A DNA stretch of 64,000 nt from Leptolyngbya boryana PCC 6306 (GCF_000353285.1 NZ_KB731324.1:2622577-2686576); one strand, 5' to 3'; shown: positions 1 to 11,370, counted from the stretch's first letter. Translations and numbers: made by a program. The notes: generated by a model from the letters alone, not told the origin.

Positions 1-3000
1 CAGCGGCGATCGTACCGATTCCTACTTCTGCAACCAATTTCACGGACACTTGAGCCAGCGGATTGATTTGGTGCAAGTCGAAAATCAGTTGGGCAAGATC
101 TTCGATCGAGTAAATGTCGTGATGCGGAGGTGGAGAAATCAGCGTTACTCCAGGCTTCGATCGACGCAGGAGAGCAATGTAAGGACTGACTTTTGGCCCA
201 GGTAATTGTCCACCTTCACCCGGTTTTGCACCTTGAGCCATCTTGATTTCGATTTGCTTCGCGCTCATCAAATACTCAGGCGTAACTCCGAAACGTCCTG
301 ATGCGACTTGTTTAATCGCAGAGTTTGCAGTGTCGCCTGTTTGCAGTCCTTTGAGATGCGGCAAGAGCGGGGATGTCCCGTTCTCAACTTCATTCAGGAT
401 CTTGTATCGAACTGGATCTTCGCCACCTTCTCCAGAGTTAGACTTACCGCCGATTCGATTCATCGCGATCGCTAAGACTTCATGCGCTTCACGAGATAAA
501 GCACCAAGAGACATTCCGCCTGTGCAGAAGCGTTTCACAATGTCGATCGCGGGTTCTACTTCGTCAATCGAGATAGCCGCGCGATCGCTCTTGAAATCGA
601 GTAAATCTCTCAATGCCGTGAGCGGACGACCGGCTAAATGCTTCTGATAGAGATCGTAATGATCCGGATTCTTCGTTCTAACCGCCTGGTGCAAGTGCTT
701 CGCCATCTCTGGACTGTTCATGTGATACTCGCCGCCTGGACGGTATTGCACAAAGCCAAAGTTTTCCAGCTTCTTGGTTGTCAGCTCAGGGAATGCCTTG
801 CTATGGAAGGAGAGAATTTCTTGAGCCAGTTCCGCTAAGGTCAAACCACCCAAGCGTGAAGCTGTTCCGAAGAATCCAGTATTGAGTAAATCGCCCCCGA
901 TTCCGATCGCTTCAAAAATCTGTGCACCTTGATAGCTCGAGAGCAGTGAAATTCCCATTTTTGAGAGAATCTTCAGCAAACCATCTTCGATCGCTTTTCT
1001 AAAGTTCGCTTGAACGGCTGCAATGCTAGCAGATTTAATTTTTCCACGTTCCATCAGCGCTTGAGTCTTAGAATCCGACCACCACTGACGCACAGATTCC
1101 AATGCCAAGTAAGGACAAACCGCACTTGCACCATAGCCAATTAAGCAAGCGAAATGATGCGTACTCCAAGCCTGAGCCGTATCGACGACCAGAGAAGCTC
1201 TCATCCGTAAGCCTTTCTGAATCAAATGATGGTGAACAGCTCCCACTGCCAACATGGGCGGAATGTAGCTGTAGTCCGCATTCAGTTGAGTTGGATTGCC
1301 AGATTGATCTAAGCGATCGCTCAAGACCAAAATCTTGCTTCCGGATCGCACTGCTTCCGTCGCCTGCTCACATAAGCGAGCCACCGCAGCTTTCAAACCT
1401 TCTGGGCCTGCTGCGACTTCAAATAAAGTCGAAAGATTTGCAGTCGCCAAACCCGATTCACGAATCTGATCTAACTCAGGTTCAGTTAATACTGGAGAAT
1501 CAAGTAAGAAGAGATTTGCGCCATCTGAATTAATTTTCAGCAGATTTCCGCGCTCACCTAGCTGCATCGTCAACGACATGACGAGTTTTTCGCGCAGTGG
1601 ATCGATCGGCGGATTCGTCACCTGAGCAAAGCGCTGCTTGAAGTAGTCATACAACAAATGCGGACGCTCAGACAGCACAGCAAGAGGAATATCATCCCCC
1701 ATACAGAAAGTTGGTTCTTTACCTTGAGCCGCCATGTCTTGGATGACCATTTCCAAATCTTCCAAGGTGTAGCCAAAGGCAGTTTGATGCGTCAGCAGCG
1801 ATTTTGCATCCAATGCCGTTGATTCCAAGAAAGCATGAGATTTCAGAGTTTTACGATTTTGCTTCAACCACTCTCCATAGGGATGAGCGTTGGCAATGCG
1901 TTGCTTGATTTCCCAATTTTTCAGCACTTCACGAGATTGCAAATCGAATGCAATCATTTGCCCTGGACCAAGCCGCCCTTTCTCAATGATTTCGGATTCT
2001 GGCAGATCTACAACACCCGCTTCTGAACCGACTACAAAGTAGCCATCGCGCGTAATGCTGTAGCGCGCTGGACGCAAACCGTTCCGATCGAGAGTTGCTC
2101 CAACAATTTTTCCGTCACAAAATGCCAGCAGTGCAGGACCATCCCAAGCCTCTTGAACACCGCTGTTGTACTCGTAAAAATTGGTGATTTCAGGGTGATC
2201 TGCTAGTTCCGGCTGGTTCTTGTACGCTTCTGGAACCATCATCATTAGCGCTTCGACCGGGCTACGTCCAGATCGCACTAACAATTCCATCACGTTGTCC
2301 AAATTCGCGGAATCACTGTTGTTGGAATTCACAGTTGGTTTGAGCAGATCAATGCGATCGCCCCAAACCTCATGCGCTAAATCCGCTTCTCGCGCTCTCA
2401 TCCAGTTGACATTGCCCAACTGGGTGTTAATTTCGCCGTTATGACCGAGCAATCGCATCGGCTGCGCGAGTTGCCACTTCGGCATTGTGTTGGTACTAAA
2501 CCTGCGGTGATACAGCGCGAAGGTGGTTTTGTATTCTGGATTTTGCAAGTCAAGATAGAACTTGCCTAAAATCTCCGATCGCACCATGCCCTTGTACACG
2601 ATCGTCCGCGTCGAGAAAGAGCAAACATAAAGCTCATCAAATCCGGCTTCAGGTCTTACTGCAAGTGTGCGATGAATGCGTTTGCGAGCAACATAAAGCT
2701 TGCGCTCTAATTCTTCATCGGCAACTTCAGACTGCACAATTAACTGTTCAATCAGCGGCTGATTGTCTCGAGCTTGAACGCCTAAAACTTCGGGTTGGAC
2801 TGGAACGCTTCGCCAACCTAAAAGGGTCAGCCCTTCTTCAGCAATAATTTTCTCTGCGACCTGTTTTGTTTCAGCCGCGATCGCAGAGTCTTGTGGCAAG
2901 AAAACCATGCCAACTCCGGTATAACCGGGCTTGAGCGTCACACCGCGATCGCTTGCCCATTGATTCAGAATCTCCCAAGGAATTTCTGCCATCACACCCG

Positions 3001-3223
3001 CGCCGTCTCCGGAGTCTTGATCCGCGCTGCATCCGCCCCGATGCTCCATACAAGACAGGGCAATCAGCGCTTTGGACATCAGATCATGACTGGCTCGACC
3101 TTGCTGATCGACAATAAAACCAACTCCACAGGCATCGCGTTCCTCGACTAACCAGCGCTGCCCTGCATATCCATTCGAGATTGACTGAGATTCATTCGGA
3201 GACGGAACACTTGCTTGACTCAT
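1..3223 (-). CDS. gltB: Glutamate synthase large subunit, 5' part (cut by left edge)
   Basis: Makes glutamate from glutamine and 2-oxoglutarate, the second half of the GS-GOGAT ammonium assimilation route. Reading down from ATG at 3223 gives about 1074 residues without a stop; the family is about 1500, so the C-terminal FMN/Fe-S part and the glutamate-synthase alpha-helix domain lie beyond base 1. The amidotransferase nucleophile is visible as CGVGF with Cys at residue 32, after a 31-residue propeptide that is normally removed. Further on, the central domain is followed by the start of the FMN-binding synthase domain: [18 protein letters not shown] and, at the edge, [14 protein letters not shown]. 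Cyanobacteria carry ferredoxin- and NAD(P)H-dependent versions; the deciding region is missing, so the electron donor is open. A candidate NtcA site lies about 150 bases upstream. Confidence 0.95.
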   Translation of the reverse strand, partial: MSQASVPSPNESQSISNGYAGQRWLVEERDACGVGFIVDQQGRASHDLMSKALIALSCMEHRGGCSADQDSGDGAGVMAEIPWEILNQWASDRGVTLKPGYTGVGMVFLPQDSAIAAETKQVAEKIIAEEGLTLLGWRSVPVQPEVLGVQARDNQPLIEQLIVQSEVADEELERKLYVARKRIHRTLAVRPEAGFDELYVCSFSTRTIVYKGMVRSEILGKFYLDLQNPEYKTTFALYHRRFSTNTMPKWQLAQPMRLLGHNGEINTQLGNVNWMRAREADLAHEVWGDRIDLLKPTVNSNNSDSANLDNVMELLVRSGRSPVEALMMMVPEAYKNQPELADHPEITNFYEYNSGVQEAWDGPALLAFCDGKIVGATLDRNGLRPARYSITRDGYFVVGSEAGVVDLPESEIIEKGRLGPGQMIAFDLQSREVLKNWEIKQRIANAHPYGEWLKQNRKTLKSHAFLESTALDAKSLLTHQTAFGYTLEDLEMVIQDMAAQGKEPTFCMGDDIPLAVLSERPHLLYDYFKQRFAQVTNPPIDPLREKLVMSLTMQLGERGNLLKINSDGANLFLLDSPVLTEPELDQIRESGLATANLSTLFEVAAGPEGLKAAVARLCEQATEAVRSGSKILVLSDRLDQSGNPTQLNADYSYIPPMLAVGAVHHHLIQKGLRMRASLVVDTAQAWSTHHFACLIGYGASAVCPYLALESVRQWWSDSKTQALMERGKIKSASIAAVQANFRKAIEDGLLKILSKMGISLLSSYQGAQIFEAIGIGGDLLNTGFFGTASRLGGLTLAELAQEILSFHSKAFPELTTKKLENFGFVQYRPGGEYHMNSPEMAKHLHQAVRTKNPDHYDLYQKHLAGRPLTALRDLLDFKSDRAAISIDEVEPAIDIVKRFCTGGMSLGALSREAHEVLAIAMNRIGGKSNSGEGGEDPVRYKILNEVENGTSPLLPHLKGLQTGDTANSAIKQVASGRFGVTPEYLMSAKQIEIKMAQGAKPGEGGQLPGPKVSPYIALLRRSKPGVTLISPPPHHDIYSIEDLAQLIFDLHQINPLAQVSVKLVAEVGIGTIAA

Positions 3224-3784
3224 GGGTGGATTGATTCGATTCATTTCAATGAGAATTTGAGGGTTAGAACGGAGAGCGCTGGGACTTGAGAAACTTTTAT
3301 GAAGAAAGGAGAAGAACGATCACATAAACTTAACAATCAAGGAAAAGATTCTGCTCGTCAAGCAGTTCTGTAGCCACGCTTACCTGTGACGAAGGCATCG
3401 TAAAAGATCTATCACAACAAAACAGCCAAATCTGTTGCCAAACCTCAAGTCTGAGAAACCATTCACTCGTTCATGGTGATGTCAGATTTATCAGAGCTGA
3501 ACTAGCCAGCCTATACCCAATCGCCGAAGAGATCTTAGCTTGACTGAATTTTTATAAAGACCGGATTAAGAATATTATAGAAAATTTTGACTTCTGACAA
3601 TCCCTGTAAAATTGCGGTTTCAACTGAAATAGACTGACGTTCTCAGCCCAATCGCTTTGCTGAGCCAGTAGATTCCCATAAAGTCCCCTGAGGAAAGTTA
3701 TGGTTTGTTGATAGTTTCACCTTTGGACGATCGCAGTAAAATACCGCAGGTATTGCGGAATCTCTTTCACGAAATCTTGTCTAG
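3224..3784. other. Intergenic region between divergent genes
   Basis: This 561-base stretch separates glutamate synthase (leftward) and the phosphodiester glycosidase gene (rightward). Apart from the NtcA-like palindrome it is AT-rich with no convincing ORF or RNA gene. It should contain both promoters and a 5' leader for each gene. Confidence 0.6.
3370..3383. promoter_or_regulatory. Candidate NtcA binding site GTA-N8-TAC
   Basis: The palindromic core GTA, eight bases, TAC fits the consensus of the cyanobacterial global nitrogen regulator NtcA. It stands 147 bases upstream of the glutamate synthase start, a plausible target. I could not find a clean TAN3T minus-10 box at the usual distance of about 22 bases on the minus strand, so class II activation is not proved; such a match has roughly a one in seven chance of occurring in 560 random bases. 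Confidence 0.4.
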
Positions 3785-5566
3785 ATGACTTCTCCCAAAT
3801 TTGGTTTCTACGTCCTAGCACTTCTCTCTTTTTCACTTCCTGCTCGGGCTGATGCCCCTGCAGCTCTTGATTTTAACGTGGCGCAACAATCCGTTCCCCA
3901 AAGAGTTCCTGCTTTGAATTTCAATGTTCCAACGGCTCAAGGTACTCAAATTAATTTGAATGGCGTAACCATCAGCGGAAATTGGATGCAATGGCAGGGA
4001 AATCGCGTCGGAATCAGTGATGCCATCATTCGTTCTCAATTCGGAGCGGAGCTTCTCAGTACAACCGATGCTACTCGCCAACCTGTGCAATGGTTCTCTG
4101 AAGCCGTTTTACCAACTCGACTCACACCACCCCTGCGATATTTGGATGTTACAGATCTCGCCCAAAAGTACGGGTGGCAACTGCAAATTAGCGGCAATAT
4201 TCTCCAGATTTCGACTCCAAAAGCAAACCTGACAGCGATTCAGCAAGAGCAACTGGCTGGAAACGTCGATCGCATTACAATTTCGCTCGATCGCCCAATT
4301 ACCTGGCAAGCTGATCCGCAGTCGAATGAACTTGTTTTAACATTCGATGCTCAGGCGGATCAGAACCGGATTCAAGCGTTTAAGCCGACGCCATCTTTTC
4401 GACTTCGTTCTCTCAAAGTCGAACCGACTCCAAACCGAACAACGGTTCGGCTCGGTATTCCCATTGGGTTCAGACCTCGAATTACCACGCTTTCCAATCC
4501 CGATCGTATCGTCATCGATATCGGTTCCAACTTTCTCAGTGACAGAGATATCCTCTGGACAAACGGCTTATTCTGGCGGCAAAGATCCTTAACTGTACGA
4601 TCGAATCAATTCCCGATCGTTTGGTTTGAAGTGAATCCACGTCAACCGGGTCTCAGCATCCGCCCGATTTTGCCCAATACTACAACATTGACGGGAACCC
4701 TACCTTTATTCACCACGGCTCAACAGTCCCTCACTTCAGCAGCCATCAACGGTGGATATTTCAATCGCAATAATCAGCTTCCTCTAGGTGCAATTAAGGT
4801 AAATCAGCGATTTGCTTCTGGTCCAATTTTGAATCGGGGGGTTGTCGGCTGGGATGCAGCGGGAAATTGGAAGTTCGATCGCTTAAGACTTCAAGAAACT
4901 CTCATTCTCAGTTCGGGTCAACGCTTTCCTTTAACTGTTCTAAATTCTGCTTATGTTCAAGCTGGGATTGCCCGGTACACCGCTGATTGGGGCAGCACTT
5001 ATACGACTTTAACCGACAATGAAATTCTGCTCACTGTCCAGAATAATCAAGCGGGAACTCAGCAAACCGCAGAAAAAGCGGGAACGGTCATTCCGTTGCC
5101 AACGACTGGATATCTGCTCGTTTTTCGATCGAATCGAACTGCTGCCGCATCTTTCCCACCCGCAACGCCAATTCAACTAGAAAGTATCTTTACTCCTTCT
5201 GACCTCGCTGCTTTTCCCAATCTGATTGGCGGTGGACCACTTCTCATCCGCGACGGTCAAATCGTTCTCGATGCTCGACTCGAGCAATTTAGTGATGCTT
5301 TCATTCGAGAAACGGCAGCTCGAAGCGCGATCGGACAAACTTCTGACGGCAGAATCCTCATTGTTACTGCTCAGAATAATGTTGCAGGTTTAGGTGCGAC
5401 ACTCAGTGACATGGCAGACATCATGCAGCAATTAGGTGCGGTCAATGCGTTAAATCTCGATGGAGGAAGTTCAACCACGCTTTATCTAGGAGGACAGTTG
5501 CTCGATCGACCTCCTCGTACTTCTGCCCGTGTTCATAATGGAATTGGCGTTTTTATCCAGCCCTAA
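3785..5566 (+). CDS. Secreted phosphodiester glycosidase family (NAGPA-type) protein
   Basis: The 593-residue product begins with a Sec-type signal peptide (basic start, hydrophobic stretch, ending near ARA-DA around residue 23), so it is exported. Residues about 50-250 look like an AMIN/copper-amine-oxidase-like beta domain (for example DRIVIDIG), common in cyanobacterial envelope proteins. The C-terminal 300 residues match the NAGPA/DUF2233 fold: GGYFNRNNQLPLGAI near residue 320, and the hallmark LDGGSSTTLYLGG near residue 558. The family cleaves sugar-phosphodiester bonds, and a role in cell-wall or exopolysaccharide metabolism is an inference. The ATG follows a gene-free leader; no operon partner is apparent since the next gene is 180 bases away with its own strong Shine-Dalgarno. 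Confidence 0.85.
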   Translation: MTSPKFGFYVLALLSFSLPARADAPAALDFNVAQQSVPQRVPALNFNVPTAQGTQINLNGVTISGNWMQWQGNRVGISDAIIRSQFGAELLSTTDATRQPVQWFSEAVLPTRLTPPLRYLDVTDLAQKYGWQLQISGNILQISTPKANLTAIQQEQLAGNVDRITISLDRPITWQADPQSNELVLTFDAQADQNRIQAFKPTPSFRLRSLKVEPTPNRTTVRLGIPIGFRPRITTLSNPDRIVIDIGSNFLSDRDILWTNGLFWRQRSLTVRSNQFPIVWFEVNPRQPGLSIRPILPNTTTLTGTLPLFTTAQQSLTSAAINGGYFNRNNQLPLGAIKVNQRFASGPILNRGVVGWDAAGNWKFDRLRLQETLILSSGQRFPLTVLNSAYVQAGIARYTADWGSTYTTLTDNEILLTVQNNQAGTQQTAEKAGTVIPLPTTGYLLVFRSNRTAAASFPPATPIQLESIFTPSDLAAFPNLIGGGPLLIRDGQIVLDARLEQFSDAFIRETAARSAIGQTSDGRILIVTAQNNVAGLGATLSDMADIMQQLGAVNALNLDGGSSTTLYLGGQLLDRPPRTSARVHNGIGVFIQP

Positions 5567-5746
5567 CGCCTCTTCGCCCTTCTTCACCGATTAAGCAATT
5601 TAAGTCAAGACTTCGTGAAATCTTCGCAAATCGTCCACTATAGACAAGCGAGTTCTAGATTGGTCTGTTAGGCTTCTTGGTTGGTAATCCAATCGGTGAA
5701 GTCAAGCAGTACGACTTCGTTCCTAAGTTTTAGAGGAGGAAAAACG

Positions 5747-6154
5747 GTGGCTCAGGCTCAAGAAAAGACCCCAACCCTTACTTTATCGCCAACTGCTTTA
5801 AAGTCGGTGGGTGCTTCCGAACTCCGTCCTTGGGGTTCGTTTACAGTTCTGGAAGAAGGTCGTGGCTACAAGATTAAGCGGATCGAAGTCAAACCTGGTC
5901 ATCGTCTTAGCTTACAGATGCATCACCACCGCAGCGAACACTGGATTGTAGTCTCCGGGACAGCAAAGGTTGAGTGTGGCGGTGAAGAAATTACCCTCAG
6001 CAGTAATCAATCGACCTATGTGCCTCAATGCACGACCCACCGCTTAGAAAATCCTGGCGTCATTCCTCTAATTCTGATCGAAGTTCAAAACGGCGAATAT
6101 CTTGGCGAAGACGACATCGTAAGATTCCAAGACGACTACTCCCGCGCTAACTAA
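5747..6154 (+). CDS. Cupin protein, mannose-6-phosphate isomerase type II-like
   Basis: A single-domain cupin of 135 residues resembling the C-terminal half of bifunctional mannose-1-phosphate guanylyltransferase/phosphomannose isomerase. WGSF near residue 35, then the metal-binding run HHHRSEHW and a late His (TTHRLENPG) match the cupin motifs. The start is chosen at GTG 5747 because a strong GAGGAGG Shine-Dalgarno ends eight bases before it; the frame stays open upstream to 5681 but without a ribosome site. It probably interconverts fructose-6-phosphate and mannose-6-phosphate for GDP-mannose and polysaccharide supply, although stand-alone cupins of this type may be regulatory. A strong terminator follows. 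Confidence 0.85.
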   Translation: MAQAQEKTPTLTLSPTALKSVGASELRPWGSFTVLEEGRGYKIKRIEVKPGHRLSLQMHHHRSEHWIVVSGTAKVECGGEEITLSSNQSTYVPQCTTHRLENPGVIPLILIEVQNGEYLGEDDIVRFQDDYSRAN

Positions 6155-6170
6155 ATCTTATTTATTTTCT

Positions 6171-6209
6171 AGAGGGGCAATTCTACCGGGATTGCCCCTC
6201 TATGTTTTT
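6171..6209 (+). terminator. Rho-independent terminator after the cupin gene
   Basis: An 11-base stem (AGAGGGGCAAT pairing with ATTGCCCCTCT) with a nine-base loop is followed by a short T run. It stands 17 bases after the stop codon. Confidence 0.85.
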
Positions 6210-6346
6210 GGAAATTCCAATCGCGGTACGATAGGAACACAAAATTTTGCATCCAATGTCGTGCCAGTTCTATAAAGTCCCAGTTCAAGGACAATCACCC
6301 TAGAAATGTAGTGAACTGGTGCGGGTTGTTAATTCTAGGAAATTCC

Positions 6347-6679
6347 ATGATCAACTTAAGCCCTTCGGCGATCGCCGAAGTCCAACGCCTTCGCACCCGC
6401 CACTCTACTCCTGACGCTCTTTTCCGTCTCCAAGTCATTCCAGGCGGATGTGCCGGACTTGCTTATGAAACGAAATTCGATCTTGAAAGTAGATCCGACG
6501 ATCGCATTTTCAATTGTCACGGCATCCAAGTCGCGATCGATCCACAAACCGCCACTTATTTAACTGAATTAACGATCGACTTTTCAGAAGACTTAATGGG
6601 CGGCAGTTTCCGCTTCCATAACCCCAATGCTAAAAAAAGTTGCGACTGTGGGGTCTCCTTCTCGGTAAACGAGAGCTAG
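6347..6679 (+). CDS. HesB/IscA-type iron-sulfur cluster carrier
   Basis: A 110-residue A-type carrier that holds or passes Fe-S clusters to apoproteins. The three conserved cysteines are in GGCAGLAY near residue 36 and in SCDCGVSF near the C-terminus, the CxC replacing the CGC of the bacterial IscA pattern. The start is ATG 6347, preceded by AGGA at 6337-6340; the frame extends upstream to a GTG at 6311 but that stretch lacks family similarity. It stands alone ahead of the str cluster. Several paralogues (IscA, SufA, HesB) normally occur in cyanobacteria, so no single symbol is given. Confidence 0.85.
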   Translation: MINLSPSAIAEVQRLRTRHSTPDALFRLQVIPGGCAGLAYETKFDLESRSDDRIFNCHGIQVAIDPQTATYLTELTIDFSEDLMGGSFRFHNPNAKKSCDCGVSFSVNES

Positions 6680-6738
6680 AATAGATAGGCTTTACATTCC
6701 GAAAATGTCGATCGTTCTGGATTTCCCAAAAAAAGGGT

Positions 6739-6768
6739 TTGACAGGCGTATCGATCCATTGGTATGTT
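6739..6768 (+). promoter_or_regulatory. Promoter of the str ribosomal cluster
   Basis: TTGACA (6739-6744), 18 bases, then TATGTT (6763-6768) forms a near-consensus sigma-70-type promoter 60 bases before rpsL, as expected for a highly expressed ribosomal cluster. Confidence 0.6.
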
Positions 6769-6827
6769 TAGTGATCGTTGAAAGTCGGAGCAGTCTCGAA
6801 ACTGCATTCTCCAATACATTTTAGAAG

Positions 6828-7214
6828 ATGCCCACCATCCAGCAACTCATCCGAGATGAGCGCAGTAAAGCTAAGAAGAAAACCAAATCCCCGGCTCTGA
6901 AGAGTTGCCCTCAGCGTCGTGGAGTTTGCACACGGGTTTATACCACTACGCCGAAGAAGCCGAACTCGGCTCTGCGTAAGGTGGCGCGGGTTCGTTTAAC
7001 TTCAGGATTTGAAGTGACAGCGTACATTCCCGGTATCGGTCACAACTTACAAGAACACTCCGTTGTGATGATTCGGGGCGGACGGGTAAAAGACTTACCT
7101 GGTGTCCGTTACCACATCATTCGCGGAACTCTTGACACGGCTGGTGTAAAAGACCGCAAACAAGGTCGTTCTAAGTACGGCGCGAAACGTCCGAAACCAG
7201 CGGCTGCTAAATAA
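6828..7214 (+). CDS. rpsL: 30S ribosomal protein S12
   Basis: The 128-residue product is uS12, part of the 30S decoding centre. The conserved core [11 protein letters not shown] and the [11 protein letters not shown] and [12 protein letters not shown] blocks are intact, including the lysines known for streptomycin resistance changes. Length and start (ATG 6828) fit the family; the Shine-Dalgarno is weak. It is first in rpsL-rpsG-fusA-tuf. Confidence 0.98.
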   Translation: MPTIQQLIRDERSKAKKKTKSPALKSCPQRRGVCTRVYTTTPKKPNSALRKVARVRLTSGFEVTAYIPGIGHNLQEHSVVMIRGGRVKDLPGVRYHIIRGTLDTAGVKDRKQGRSKYGAKRPKPAAAK

Positions 7215-7241
7215 GCACGCTAAAATTATCTGCTTAATAAA

Positions 7242-7278
7242 GAACCTCGTCGCTCACATCTATGAGTCAATGAGGTTC
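7242..7278 (+). promoter_or_regulatory. Hairpin between rpsL and rpsG
   Basis: GAACCTC (7242-7248) pairs with GAGGTTC (7272-7278), extended by one G-U and an A-T pair, with an inner CTCA/TGAG stem. It is followed only by GTTTG, so it is a poor terminator; it may be an attenuator or a binding site of ribosomal protein S7, which represses the str operon by binding the rpsL-rpsG gap in Escherichia coli. The link is inference. Confidence 0.35.
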
Positions 7279-7403
7279 GTTTGCTAGCGATCGAAGGTAT
7301 TGATAGAAAACATCTCACGGCTTTCTGTTCTGCGATCGCGCTTTTGTCGGTCAACTATGCTGGTTGAACCTCAATCCATCGTTGTTTTTCTTGAAGGCTC
7401 ATT

Positions 7404-7874
7404 ATGTCTCGTCGCGTCGCAATCAAAAAGCGTCCCATTCCTGCGGACTCGGTACACAATTCCCGTCTCGTCACCATGATGGTGCGGCGGATTATGAAAA
7501 GTGGCAAGAAATCTCTCGCCACTCGCATTGTTTATGATGCGTTTGAAACGATCAAAGAGCGCACTGGCGCTGATCCGCTCGAAACCTTTGAACGGGCTGT
7601 AAAAAATGCAACGCCGCTCGTCGAAGTGAAAGCGCGTCGGGTTGGTGGTGCGACTTATCAAGTTCCGATGGAAGTGCGAACCGATCGAGGAATCGCGTTG
7701 GCCTTGAGATGGTTAATTCAATTCGCACGGGCGCGGGCAGGAAAGTCCATGTCAGCGAAACTGGCGAATGAATTGATGGATGCTGCAAATGAAACCGGAA
7801 GCGCAATTCGTAAACGCGAAGAAACGCACCGGATGGCAGAAGCAAATAAAGCATTCGCGCACTATCGCTATTAA
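7404..7874 (+). CDS. rpsG: 30S ribosomal protein S7
   Basis: The 156-residue product is uS7, an early 16S rRNA-binding assembly protein of the 30S head. It begins [11 protein letters not shown] and contains the conserved [18 protein letters not shown] and [12 protein letters not shown] segments. The length is the family norm. It lies 189 bases after rpsL, a wide gap for this cluster, and 84 bases before fusA. Confidence 0.98.
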   Translation: MSRRVAIKKRPIPADSVHNSRLVTMMVRRIMKSGKKSLATRIVYDAFETIKERTGADPLETFERAVKNATPLVEVKARRVGGATYQVPMEVRTDRGIALALRWLIQFARARAGKSMSAKLANELMDAANETGSAIRKREETHRMAEANKAFAHYRY

Positions 7875-7958
7875 AAAGTATAGAATCTTAACAGACGCAC
7901 AGACGCAGTAGTGTGATTTAAACCCAAGACCCTTTTCACAGATGCTAAGGAGGTAGCT

Positions 7959-10097
7959 GTGGCTCGTACCGTCCCGCTCGAAAGAGTAAGAAACATCGGG
8001 ATCGCCGCGCATATTGATGCGGGCAAAACAACAACAACAGAACGGATTTTATTTTACTCCGGCATCGTCCATAAAATTGGCGAAGTGCATGAGGGGACAG
8101 CCACAACGGACTGGATGGAGCAAGAGCGGGAGCGGGGAATCACAATTACCGCTGCTGCAATTAGTACTCAATGGACTCGTCGCGACGCAGACAAGCCGAA
8201 CCAGCCCGGTGAAGGCGAACTCGAACACAAGATCAACATCATCGACACGCCTGGACACGTAGACTTCACGATTGAAGTTGAGCGTTCCATGCGAGTTCTA
8301 GATGGCGTAATTGCTGTGTTCTGTTCCGTGGGTGGCGTTCAGCCCCAGTCCGAAACTGTGTGGAAACAGGCGAATCGCTATAACGTTCCCCGCATGGTGT
8401 TCGTTAACAAGATGGACAGAACTGGCGCAGACTTCTTTAAGGTCTACGGTCAAATTCGCGATCGTTTAAACGTTAAATACGCTGTTCCAATTCAAATTCC
8501 GATCGGTGCTGAAGATCAATTCAAAGGCATCATCGATTTGGTTCGGATGAAAGCGTACATCCACAAAGACGATTTAGGTCGTGAAATTGAAGTCACCGAT
8601 ATTCCTGAAGATCTCAAAGAGAAAGCTGAAGAATTCCGCACGATTCTGATCGAATCCGTTGCAGAAACCGATGAAGCTCTACTTGAGAAGTACTTCGCTG
8701 GTGAAGAACTGACCGAAGAAGAAATTAAAGCTGCAATTCGCAAAGGCACGATCGAAGGAATCGACGGAGAATTTTTTGTTCCGCTGCTTTGTGGTTCTGC
8801 CTTTAAGAACAAAGGCGTTCAGCAGATGCTCGACGCAGTCTTGGATTACCTTCCTTCCCCGATCGATATTCCGCCGATCCAAGGAACGATGCCGGATGGA
8901 AGCCTTCAAGCTCGTCCGCCGAAAGACGATGCACCTTTGGCTGCACTCGCTTTCAAAGTCATGACCGACAAGTTCGTGGGTCGCTTAACCTTCGTTCGCG
9001 TATACTCTGGTGTGCTTGCGAAAGGAAGCTACATCTACAACTCGACCAAAGGTAAGAAAGAGCGCGTCTCTCGTTTGATCATCTTGAAAGCAGATGAGCG
9101 GATTGACGTAGACGAACTCAGGGCCGGTGATTTGGGAGCGATTCCTGGATTGTCCGACACGCTCACGGGTGACACTCTTTGTCCTGAAGGCGACAACATT
9201 GTGCTTGAGTCGCTGTTTATTCCTGAGCCTGTGATTTCGGTTGCAGTTGAACCGAAAACCAAAGGCGATATGGAAAAACTTTCCAAAGCGCTCAAGGCAC
9301 TGTCTGAAGAAGACCCGACGTTCCGCGTCAGCATTGACCAAGAAACGAACCAAACTGTAATTGCCGGAATGGGCGAATTGCACTTGGAAATTCTCGTTGA
9401 TCGTATGCTTCGCGAGTTCAAAGTTGAAGCAAACGTCGGTGCGCCTCAAGTTGCTTACCGTGAAACGATTCGCAAAGCTGTCAAAGCTGAAGGCAAATTT
9501 GTCCGTCAGAGTGGTGGTAAAGGTCAATATGGTCACGTTGTGATCCAGCTTGAACCCGGCGAAGTCGGAAGCGGATTCGAGTTTGTCTCGAAAATCGTAG
9601 GTGGTACAGTTCCGAAGGAATATGTCGGGCCTGCTGAGCAAGGGATGAAAGAAGCTTGCGAAAGTGGGATCGTTGCGGGCTATCCATTGATTGATGTGAA
9701 AGCAACACTCGTCGATGGTTCGTACCACGATGTAGACTCTTCTGAAATGGCGTTTAAGATTGCTGGATCGATGGCGATCAAGGATGGCGTTATGAAAGCC
9801 AGCCCGGTACTCTTAGAACCGATGATGAAGGTCGAAGTTGAAGTGCCAGAAGACTTTCTTGGCAGTGTAATGGGGAATCTGATCTCGAAGCGTGGGCAAA
9901 TTGAAGCTCAAGGTGTCGAGCGCGGAATCGCCAAAGTCACCACCAAGGTTCCACTGGCAGAAATGTTTGGATATGCTACGGATATCCGATCGATGACTCA
10001 GGGACGCGGTACTTTTACAATGGAATTTAGCCATTACGAGGAAGTACCTAAGAACGTCGCTGAAACCATCATTGCGAAAAACAAAGGGAACGCTTAA
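7959..10097 (+). CDS. fusA: Elongation factor G
   Basis: The translocation GTPase EF-G, 712 residues. It starts at GTG 7959 behind the strong site AAGGAGGT. The P-loop AHIDAGKTT is at about residues 17-25, DTPGHVDF and NKMD follow, then domains II-V with GKGQYGHV. A short hydrophilic insertion after the switch region (near residues 70-80) makes it somewhat longer than enterobacterial EF-G; such insertions are ordinary in the family. It lies between rpsG and tuf and is surely co-transcribed with tuf, only 23 bases on. Confidence 0.98.
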   Translation: MARTVPLERVRNIGIAAHIDAGKTTTTERILFYSGIVHKIGEVHEGTATTDWMEQERERGITITAAAISTQWTRRDADKPNQPGEGELEHKINIIDTPGHVDFTIEVERSMRVLDGVIAVFCSVGGVQPQSETVWKQANRYNVPRMVFVNKMDRTGADFFKVYGQIRDRLNVKYAVPIQIPIGAEDQFKGIIDLVRMKAYIHKDDLGREIEVTDIPEDLKEKAEEFRTILIESVAETDEALLEKYFAGEELTEEEIKAAIRKGTIEGIDGEFFVPLLCGSAFKNKGVQQMLDAVLDYLPSPIDIPPIQGTMPDGSLQARPPKDDAPLAALAFKVMTDKFVGRLTFVRVYSGVLAKGSYIYNSTKGKKERVSRLIILKADERIDVDELRAGDLGAIPGLSDTLTGDTLCPEGDNIVLESLFIPEPVISVAVEPKTKGDMEKLSKALKALSEEDPTFRVSIDQETNQTVIAGMGELHLEILVDRMLREFKVEANVGAPQVAYRETIRKAVKAEGKFVRQSGGKGQYGHVVIQLEPGEVGSGFEFVSKIVGGTVPKEYVGPAEQGMKEACESGIVAGYPLIDVKATLVDGSYHDVDSSEMAFKIAGSMAIKDGVMKASPVLLEPMMKVEVEVPEDFLGSVMGNLISKRGQIEAQGVERGIAKVTTKVPLAEMFGYATDIRSMTQGRGTFTMEFSHYEEVPKNVAETIIAKNKGNA

Positions 10098-10120
10098 TCA
10101 GGAAAGAGGAATTGTAATTC

Positions 10121-11350
10121 ATGGCACGCGCAAAGTTTGAACGGACTAAACCCCACGTTAACATCGGCACGATTGGTCACGTTGACCACGGTAAAACGAC
10201 GCTGACGGCTGCAATCACGATGACCCTATCAGCTCTGGGTCAAGCAGCGGCTCGGAAGTATGAAGACATTGATGCAGCTCCGGAAGAAAAAGCACGGGGT
10301 ATCACCATCAACACCGCTCACGTGGAGTATGAAACTGAATCCCGTCACTACGCTCACGTAGACTGTCCTGGACACGCTGACTATGTGAAGAACATGATCA
10401 CGGGTGCGGCTCAGATGGACGGCGCGATCCTGGTGGTATCGGCGGCTGATGGTCCCATGCCCCAAACTCGCGAACACATCCTCTTGGCTCGTCAGGTTGG
10501 CGTTCCCCGTCTGGTTGTCTTCTTGAACAAGAAAGACATGGTGGATGACGAAGAACTGCTCGAACTCGTAGAACTTGAAGTTCGCGAACTTCTCAGCTCT
10601 TATGACTTCCCCGGTGACGAAATTCCTATCACCGCTGGTTCTGCTCTTCAAGCAGTTGAAGCGATGACTGCGAACCCCAAAACCAAGAAGGGTGAAAACG
10701 AGTGGGTTGACTGTATTTATGCGTTGATGGATTCCGTTGACGAATACATCCCAACTCCTGAGCGTGATGTTGACAAGCCTTTCTTGATGGCGGTTGAGGA
10801 CGTATTCTCGATTACAGGTCGGGGTACGGTTGCAACGGGTCGGATTGAACGTGGAAAAGTCAAGGTTCAAGACGAAGTTGAACTCGTTGGTATTCGTGAC
10901 ACTCGCAAGAGTACTGTAACGGGTATCGAAATGTTCAAGAAATCCTTGGATGAAGGGGTTGCTGGTGATAACGCTGGTATTCTTCTCCGTGGTATTCAGA
11001 AGGCTGACATTGAGCGTGGGATGGTCTTGGCTAAGCCAGGTTCGATCAAGCCTCACACCAAGTTTGAGTCTGAAGTTTACATTCTGAAGAAGGAAGAAGG
11101 CGGTCGTCACACTCCGTTCTTCCCTGGCTATCGTCCTCAGTTCTACGTTCGTACAACCGACGTAACCGGAACGATCAGCGACTTCACGACTGACGAAGGT
11201 GGCGCAGCAGAAATGGTGATGCCTGGTGATCGCATCAAAATGACGGTTGAATTGATCAACCCGATCGCAATTGAAGAAGGAATGCGTTTCGCAATCCGTG
11301 AAGGCGGCCGTACTGTTGGTGCAGGTGTTGTTGCTAAGATCCTCAAGTAA
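10121..11350 (+). CDS. tuf: Elongation factor Tu
   Basis: Delivers aminoacyl-tRNA to the ribosome. The 409-residue product carries GHVDHGKTT (residues about 18-26), DCPGHADY and NKKD nucleotide-binding motifs and the complete domains II and III ending in [10 protein letters not shown]. The loop after NKKD and the length are typical of cyanobacterial and plastid EF-Tu. The gene has a GAGG Shine-Dalgarno and ends the first transcription unit: a strong terminator stands 20 bases after the stop, so rpsJ is not part of this message. Confidence 0.98.
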   Translation: MARAKFERTKPHVNIGTIGHVDHGKTTLTAAITMTLSALGQAAARKYEDIDAAPEEKARGITINTAHVEYETESRHYAHVDCPGHADYVKNMITGAAQMDGAILVVSAADGPMPQTREHILLARQVGVPRLVVFLNKKDMVDDEELLELVELEVRELLSSYDFPGDEIPITAGSALQAVEAMTANPKTKKGENEWVDCIYALMDSVDEYIPTPERDVDKPFLMAVEDVFSITGRGTVATGRIERGKVKVQDEVELVGIRDTRKSTVTGIEMFKKSLDEGVAGDNAGILLRGIQKADIERGMVLAKPGSIKPHTKFESEVYILKKEEGGRHTPFFPGYRPQFYVRTTDVTGTISDFTTDEGGAAEMVMPGDRIKMTVELINPIAIEEGMRFAIREGGRTVGAGVVAKILK

Positions 11351-11370
11351 ATCTTAGTTGACTAACTTGA

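Noticed and set aside
8985-9728. Long ORF of 247 codons opposite fusA
   Set aside because: Antisense shadow of a highly biased gene; no independent support.
10229-11110. Long ORF of 293 codons opposite tuf
   Set aside because: It is an antisense shadow from the strong codon bias of tuf; no ribosome site and no similarity.
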